Positions 9,209 to 13,347 of a DNA stretch of 13,347 bases are shown here, one piece after another. The DNA comes from a bacterium. GTDB lineage: Bacteria > Patescibacteriota > Gracilibacteria > Absconditabacterales > Absconditicoccaceae. The notes below the pieces were generated by a model, which was given only the letters and a program-made list of their open reading frames with translations, ran no database searches and was not told the origin of the DNA. The position numbers and the translations under genes are program-made. The DNA is taken from assembly GCA_020629735.1 (NCBI GenBank), contig JAHDCT010000016.1, positions 1 to 13,347 of the forward strand, written 5' to 3'. Within the stretch, counting starts at the first letter, position 1; each line of letters opens with the position of its first letter.

Positions 9209-10693
9209 CTATATCTTAAACTTCTCCTTCAACCTAGTTTGCCAGTGTTTTCTCGGCAGTGGCAATCAATATTTTACAAGAAAATCATACTCCATTGGAA
9301 TAATACGATATGCATTACCTTGTTCATCAATAAGCACCTTCTTTAAAATATCAGGTGAAATATGTAACTTTCATTCAACAACCTCTTCATACTCTCAAAG
9401 TTGATGACTATTTACGATGCTCACTCAAGCAGGAATATCTACGTGAATCGGATCATCACGCCAAAGATATCACAATTTCGACACTTCTTCCTTAGTAAAA
9501 GTTGGTTCTATAAGACAAGCAGCAGTATCATTAAAATAAAAAGGATTCATCGATGCTGGAAAAAATTTTCACAAACCTCAATCTTGTTCCATCTGTTCAA
9601 AAATCTCGTCAACTTTCTCAAACCACTCTTCTTTCGTATACTGATTATTTAAGATACAAAATGATTTATTCTTTAGTCAAATACATCCAAAACAATAAGA
9701 ACACGCTTCTAAATGATACCCATAATAACAATGAGTTAAATTAGCTCATCACGTCACAAAATAAACATGAGAAGATGTTTCTCAAACGTAGTGACACCCA
9801 TACAAATGTTCATCAACCTGATTACCAACATCAAAACTGTCATAAAAATGATGACTCGCATCCTCTCATCATCAAAGAAAAATATTTCTTCATCAGTTAA
9901 CTTTCTGTACAAAATACCCGTCTTCAATATCACGAGATGCAACAATTCAAGATCAAAATACATTTTCTGAAAGTTTATTAAGATTTTTTTTACTCATAAC
10001 TTCTTGTTCCCATTGATCAAACAATCAAATCTGAGATAAAATATCTTGTTTTTCCTTTTCATACTCATCTTTTGAGAGCTGCTGGTTCTTTATGCAATAA
10101 GATTGATTTGTTAATCAATCACACTGGATACATTCAAAGCATCACACAAGGTTAGATGAAAACCAAATATTATGACTATTATGGATATTCGATGAATAAA
10201 AAATCTTATAACTACTCGTGACGGATCTTGAAGAGTAGATATTTTCGCAACTACCAACTATCACGAATGAATTTAATACATTACGAAGGTTACTATGAGA
10301 CATCATAGTATAAAGCAAGTTCTCAACCTGTTGCCCTACACCAAAACTTAAATAACAATTTTTACCTCAATACAATTCTGCGTAAGTACTATTTTCATTC
10401 TCAAACCACTGCTGGAGTTTCATTTTAGGAGCTTGAAGAAACAGTTTCGCCCAATCTTCCATAAAATCTCAGGTATACTCAATATGCACCTGTTTAGAGG
10501 TCGCATACTCATTTTGTGGCAACGTCACTCACTCTCTTCATGTTTGTGGAAATCTAGAAATATTATTTCCATGCTTATAAAAATTTACAGGCATCCAACT
10601 ACATATCTCCATAACGAAATTTCTCCAAGAAGTCTGTTTGCGTTTCTTCTGTAAGAGTAATTGTCGATCAGTGAAGCTACGTTTACGTTTCAT
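9209..10693 (-). CDS. Patescibacterial Cys-cluster family protein, paralogue 1
   Basis: 494 residues with no predicted membrane segment. I recognise the architecture as a family common in Patescibacteria. The middle section is repetitive, with Asn/Ser/Cys turn repeats of the KNCYLSF and SHNIWFSSN type that suggest a stacked beta structure. Two blocks each carry C-x2-C-x2-C-x8-C followed by a KNQ-Y/L-(S/T)KEE motif (C185/188/191/200 and C331/334/337/346). The tail has FFPASMNPFYFNDT (377-390), TKEEV (400-404), GYLW (408-411) and LPLPR (477-481). Remembered relatives have an N-terminal zinc ribbon, a dense Cys ladder and Cys after LPLPR. Here the ribbon and most ladder cysteines are absent and RKHW replaces that Cys motif. 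The ATG lies 7 bp behind the TAA of paralogue 2, so the pair forms an operon. Function is unknown; metal binding by the retained cysteines is an inference. Confidence 0.87.
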
Positions 10694-10700
10694 AAGTGAT

Positions 10701-12191
10701 TTATAAACTTTTAAAATGTCATTTCATACGATCTAACCAATGCTGTCTCGGAAGAGGCAATCAGTGTTTCACGAGAAATTCAAGTTCAAGTGGTATAATA
10801 CGATATGCATTTCATATATCATCAACTACAACATATTTCAGTACATTCTCAGAAATATACCATGTATCTCATTTTCGCAATTCAAACTGTCAGAGGTCAT
10901 CTATATGTATAGTCTGTACTCACTTAGGTATATCTACCTGAATTGGTTCATCACGCCGCAAGTATCAAGCTGTTTCAACTTCTTCTTTTGTGAAACTAGA
11001 ATCGATCAAATACGCAACTGTATCATTGAAATAGAAAGGATTAATACCTCCTGGAAAGAAATCTCACAATACTCAATCATCTTCCATTTTTCAAAAAATC
11101 TCATCAACTTTTTTATGCCATTCATCCTTAGTATATTGTTTATTAAATATACAGTATGTAGCGTTTTTAAGTCAAACACATCATAGACAATATGAACAAG
11201 AGTCCATAAAATATGAATAATACACATTAAAACAGTGAGTAGCATTTGCTCAACAGTACATATGCTCAGATCACTGTCATACTCACATCCATCCGTATAC
11301 ATGATCAACCTTTGCAGTATCAAAGACATCATACTTATTTTCCGAAAGTGGAGTTCAATCTGAACAAACAACATTTCTTCCTCATTTCTGTCTTGAGACA
11401 ATATATCCATTCTCGACATCCTCAGAAAACGCAATCGCCGATCAAGAAACATGTTTCGAATTTCTATTAACTCACACATTATCTAACTCACTATACCACT
11501 CTTCAAAACGATCTTTTTGTTTCAGTAATTGAGCTTTCTTCATCACAAATTCTTCTTGCGTATATTGTTCATTCTTAATACAATAACGTGCATTCTCTAA
11601 ATCAGAACAAAAGAGACAATCATGACATCAAAGGAGATTATCACTAAACCAAATATTAGAAGAATTATGTATATAATTTGAATAAAAAATGTTATGCGAT
11701 TGAGAAATTAATTTTCAAAAATAGACATTTTCTGACGACGGTCTGACAACTATAGAGTTATACACATTCACAGCATTATTAGAGACAATCGACGAATAAA
11801 GTACGTTCTCACACGTATCTCAAATAGAAAAACTCATATAAGCATTTTTTGCTCCATATACGGTATCAGCAAACAATGAATTCTCATTAGCCCCATAGTC
11901 CATTAAAGTCATCTTGGGAGCTTGAGAAAAAAAACTTTGAAACTGTTGAAAAAAAGAAACACGAGTATCAATTTCGGAACAGAAATTACCATCTCAAAAT
12001 TGTTTCATATAGTCCTCAACTCAATATATATTCTGACTTCTTTCAGTTTCTGGGAATCTAGAAATTAATCACGAATGTCTATATAAACTAACCTGAAACC
12101 AACTACATACTTCCATAAGAAATTTTCTCCAAGAAGTTTTCTGACGTTTTTCTTGGATCTTCTTTTGTCGTAACGTAAGAGAATTACTCAT
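10701..12191 (-). CDS. Patescibacterial Cys-cluster family protein, paralogue 2
   Basis: 496 residues, collinear with paralogue 1 along the whole length. Shared segments include KTSWR/QTSWR near the N-terminus, SRFP, QAPKM, IHNS-NIWFS, the two C-x2-C-x2-C-x8-C blocks (C189/192/195/204 and C332/335/338/347), GGRN, NPFYFNDT, AYRIIP and LPLPR. Position 412 is the codon CGG (10958-10956) where paralogue 1 has TGG (Trp411) in GYLWRD, direct local evidence that CGG reads as Trp. Several in-frame ATGs lie upstream; 12191 is chosen because it aligns with the start of paralogue 1. It is the promoter-proximal gene of the pair, diverging from the TrmB-type regulator with 141 bp between. The stop is TAA (10703-10701). 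Function is unknown. Confidence 0.87.
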
Positions 12192-12226
12192 AAAAATCAT
12201 CAAGGTTACTATATAAAATATGTATA

Positions 12227-12236
12227 ACACATGTGT
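12227..12236. promoter_or_regulatory. Palindrome upstream of paralogue 2 (candidate operator)
   Basis: ACACATGTGT is a perfect 10-bp palindrome. On the minus strand it covers the -35 region relative to a TATAGT (candidate -10, 16 bp before the ATG at 12191). The core ACACATGT recurs just inside the divergent regulator gene (12350-12357). It is a reasonable candidate for the binding site of the neighbouring TrmB-type regulator. Confidence 0.3.
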
Positions 12237-12290
12237 ATGCACAAAAAGGAATTTTACAATTAGAGATAAAATCGACAAAATTACAATAAT

Positions 12291-12323
12291 TTTACATTTA
12301 TACAGGTATTCATATAATTATAT
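12291..12323 (+). promoter_or_regulatory. Promoter of the TrmB-type regulator with palindrome over the -10 box
   Basis: TTTACA (12291-12296) and TATAAT (12313-12318) are separated by 16 bp, a good vegetative promoter match. TATAAT sits inside the perfect palindrome ATATAATTATAT (12312-12323), a layout suited to autorepression. Only 14 bases separate TATAAT from the ATG at 12333, so the leader would be about 7 bases, too short for a Shine-Dalgarno sequence. Confidence 0.55.
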
Positions 12324-12332
12324 AAAATTTTT

Positions 12333-13118
12333 ATGTCGAACAATAACCGACACATGTCTTCATCATATAAATTTCATCAAAAAAAACTCATATCTCAATT
12401 AAAAAAAATATGATTAAATGAAACTGACGCTAAGATATATCTCTTCAGTATTCACATTGGTGCATGTACTATAAAACAACTAACAGATCAATCATCAATT
12501 AACCGCATTACCGTTCACGACAGTGTTGGAAGATTAATTGAAAAGGGACTTCTCCAAGAAACCTACTCAAACAAAAAAAGACTCGTCTTCCCTCAGCCGA
12601 TAGAAAACTTACAGCACATAGTAGAAATTAAAAAAACAGAAGTAAATAATCTCCAGCAACAGGTAAACACAACGATTAACATACTTCAATCACTCCACCT
12701 TCAATCATCTTACCTACCACAAATAAGACTGAGCAAAGGACGCGCCTGAATAAAAGACTTATTATGAGAAATTAAAAACGCAAAACCGAAAGAACTTTAT
12801 ACTATATCAGATAGTCGGCACTTTGATGAACTCCTCAATATAAAATTTCTTGAAGAAATGAAAAAAACACAAATTCACATGATTCTACCTAGATGATTTG
12901 AGCATTTCATCTTCTCAGCACACGCAAAATGAGTGTCAATTAACACGAAAACCCTAACAAACGAAACTAATCGATCATGAGGAATGACCTTACGAGAAGA
13001 CACCGTCGCACTACACGCATATGAAGGAGTGTACATAACCACCACAATAATCAAAAACGAAGCAATCACCCAAACAATGAAACACGTCTTTGAAAACACA
13101 CGAAAAATGTGCTCGTAA
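12333..13118 (+). CDS. TrmB-family winged-helix transcriptional regulator
   Basis: 261 residues. Residues ~19-80 form the TrmB-type winged helix: LISQLKKIGLNETDAKIY at 19-36 (Gly27 is UGA at 12411), then a recognition-helix region SSINRITVHDSVGRLIEKGL. A Gln/Asn-rich helical linker (~95-130) resembles the coiled dimerisation segment of the family. The C-terminal half has the family shape of a regulatory domain ending in an alpha/beta segment and F-E-N-T-W, where Trp is the codon CGA (13101-13103), matching the usual terminal Fe-x-lW. TrmB-type proteins are usually sugar- or metabolite-responsive; no ligand can be named here. ATG 12333 is the first after an in-frame TAA that overlaps the -10 box; an alternative ATG at 12354 would also keep the domain. 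It is divergent from the paralogue operon, which it may regulate. Confidence 0.85.
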
Positions 13119-13347
13119 AGCCGTTTATAAGTTATAAATACTAGATCTAATAAGAAGCACTTACTAAAGAGAAGAAAGGTAACTAAGTTTATTCACTTTT
13201 GATTTATGCAACCTTAATTGCTACAATTACAACAAAAACAATTGAAATTGACAAAAGATCTAAATTCATTATTTTATCTCACGATGAGTTTACCTACATT
13301 GTAGGGGTAATCGCAACACCTGAGAGAAAATAAGAAGAGAATATAGA
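13119..13347. other. Non-coding tail with short inverted repeats
   Basis: No convincing gene is present on either strand under the recoded table. Six bases after the regulator's stop, TTTATAA-G-TTATAAA (13124-13138) is an AT-only inverted repeat that is too weak and tight-looped to be a confident terminator. CCTACA-T-TGTAGG (13293-13305) is a second perfect inverted repeat, flanked by partly matching TTA/TAA arms, of unknown role. It could belong to the control region of a gene beyond the window. Confidence 0.4.

Larger units (their letters stand above)
9209..12191 (-). repeat. Tandem gene duplication (two paralogous CDS)
   Basis: The two adjacent genes are recognisable copies at DNA level in places: both contain the stretch TAATACGATATGCATT in plus-strand reading (near 9301 and 10797). 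They are well diverged elsewhere, so the duplication is old. Each protein also contains an internal duplication of the Cys block plus KEE motif, giving four related blocks in the locus. Confidence 0.85.

Noticed and set aside
10740..11479. Open frames of ~150 codons on both strands (plus 10740-11186, minus 11006-11479)
   Set aside because: Both are out-of-frame shadows of paralogue 2, whose frame aligns with paralogue 1 over its full length.
9209..12191. CRISPR array or insertion sequence as the cause of the repeated DNA
   Set aside because: The similarity is between two collinear protein-coding genes; there are no short regular repeats, terminal inverted repeats or transposase.
1..13118. 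The many in-frame UGA codons as evidence of pseudogenes or frameshifts
   Set aside because: They fall on conserved glycines and the frames stay intact across whole domains; recoding explains all of them.
13187..13333. 48-codon plus-strand open frame with a hydrophobic start
   Set aside because: It has no ATG or GTG start, only a possible TTG, and no recognisable family; insufficient to call.

Overview
This window reads as chromosomal DNA of a Candidatus Absconditabacteria (SR1)-type or Gracilibacteria-type member of the Patescibacteria. Under the standard code only fragments are open. When UGA is read as glycine (translation table 25), ten long genes fill nearly the whole window. Many UGA codons fall on invariant glycines, for example both Walker A glycines of the SNF2 ATPase and the conserved glycines of prephenate dehydratase. 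A second recoding is also visible: CGA, and at least one CGG, fall where protein families or a paralogue in the same window have tryptophan, while CGT, CGC, AGA and AGG behave as arginine. All proteins below are read as UGA=Gly and CGA/CGG=Trp. The only stops seen are TAA and TAG. Base composition is low GC.

Layout. (1) 1-4168, minus: the 5' 1389 codons of a giant SNF2-type ATPase. Its first ~800 residues carry a tandem array of ~75-residue helix-turn-helix-like modules; its C-terminus lies beyond the window. (2) 4275-6232, minus: a monofunctional prephenate dehydratase (pheA) 2 bp behind a membrane-anchored polymer-forming (bactofilin-like) protein. (3) 6305-9045: a group of membrane, lipid and redox families. 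DUF1295 and DUF2177 membrane proteins overlap by one base on the minus strand, a YfcH/SDR39U1-type NAD(P)-dependent epimerase is divergent on the plus strand, and a membrane-anchored SOUL haem-binding protein converges on it. (4) 9209-12191, minus: two tandem paralogues of a Cys-cluster protein family that I recognise by shape from Patescibacteria genomes. (5) 12333-13118, plus: a TrmB-type transcription regulator diverging from the paralogue pair. (6) 13119-13347: no convincing gene.

How the genes may work together (inference). From memory, DUF1295, DUF2177, YfcH-type SDR and SOUL families often neighbour each other in Gram-negative bacteria, near photolyase and fatty-acid-modification genes in light or singlet-oxygen stress regulons. 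A reduced version of that set may be present here. The TrmB regulator is the only recognisable transcription factor and could act on itself and on the paralogue operon through palindromes in the shared 141-bp intergenic region. No gene is preceded by a convincingly placed Shine-Dalgarno sequence, and two have -10 boxes so close to the ATG that near-leaderless mRNAs are likely.

Family assignments come from motifs read by eye and remembered consensus; no database search was run. No RNA genes, CRISPR arrays or insertion sequences were seen.
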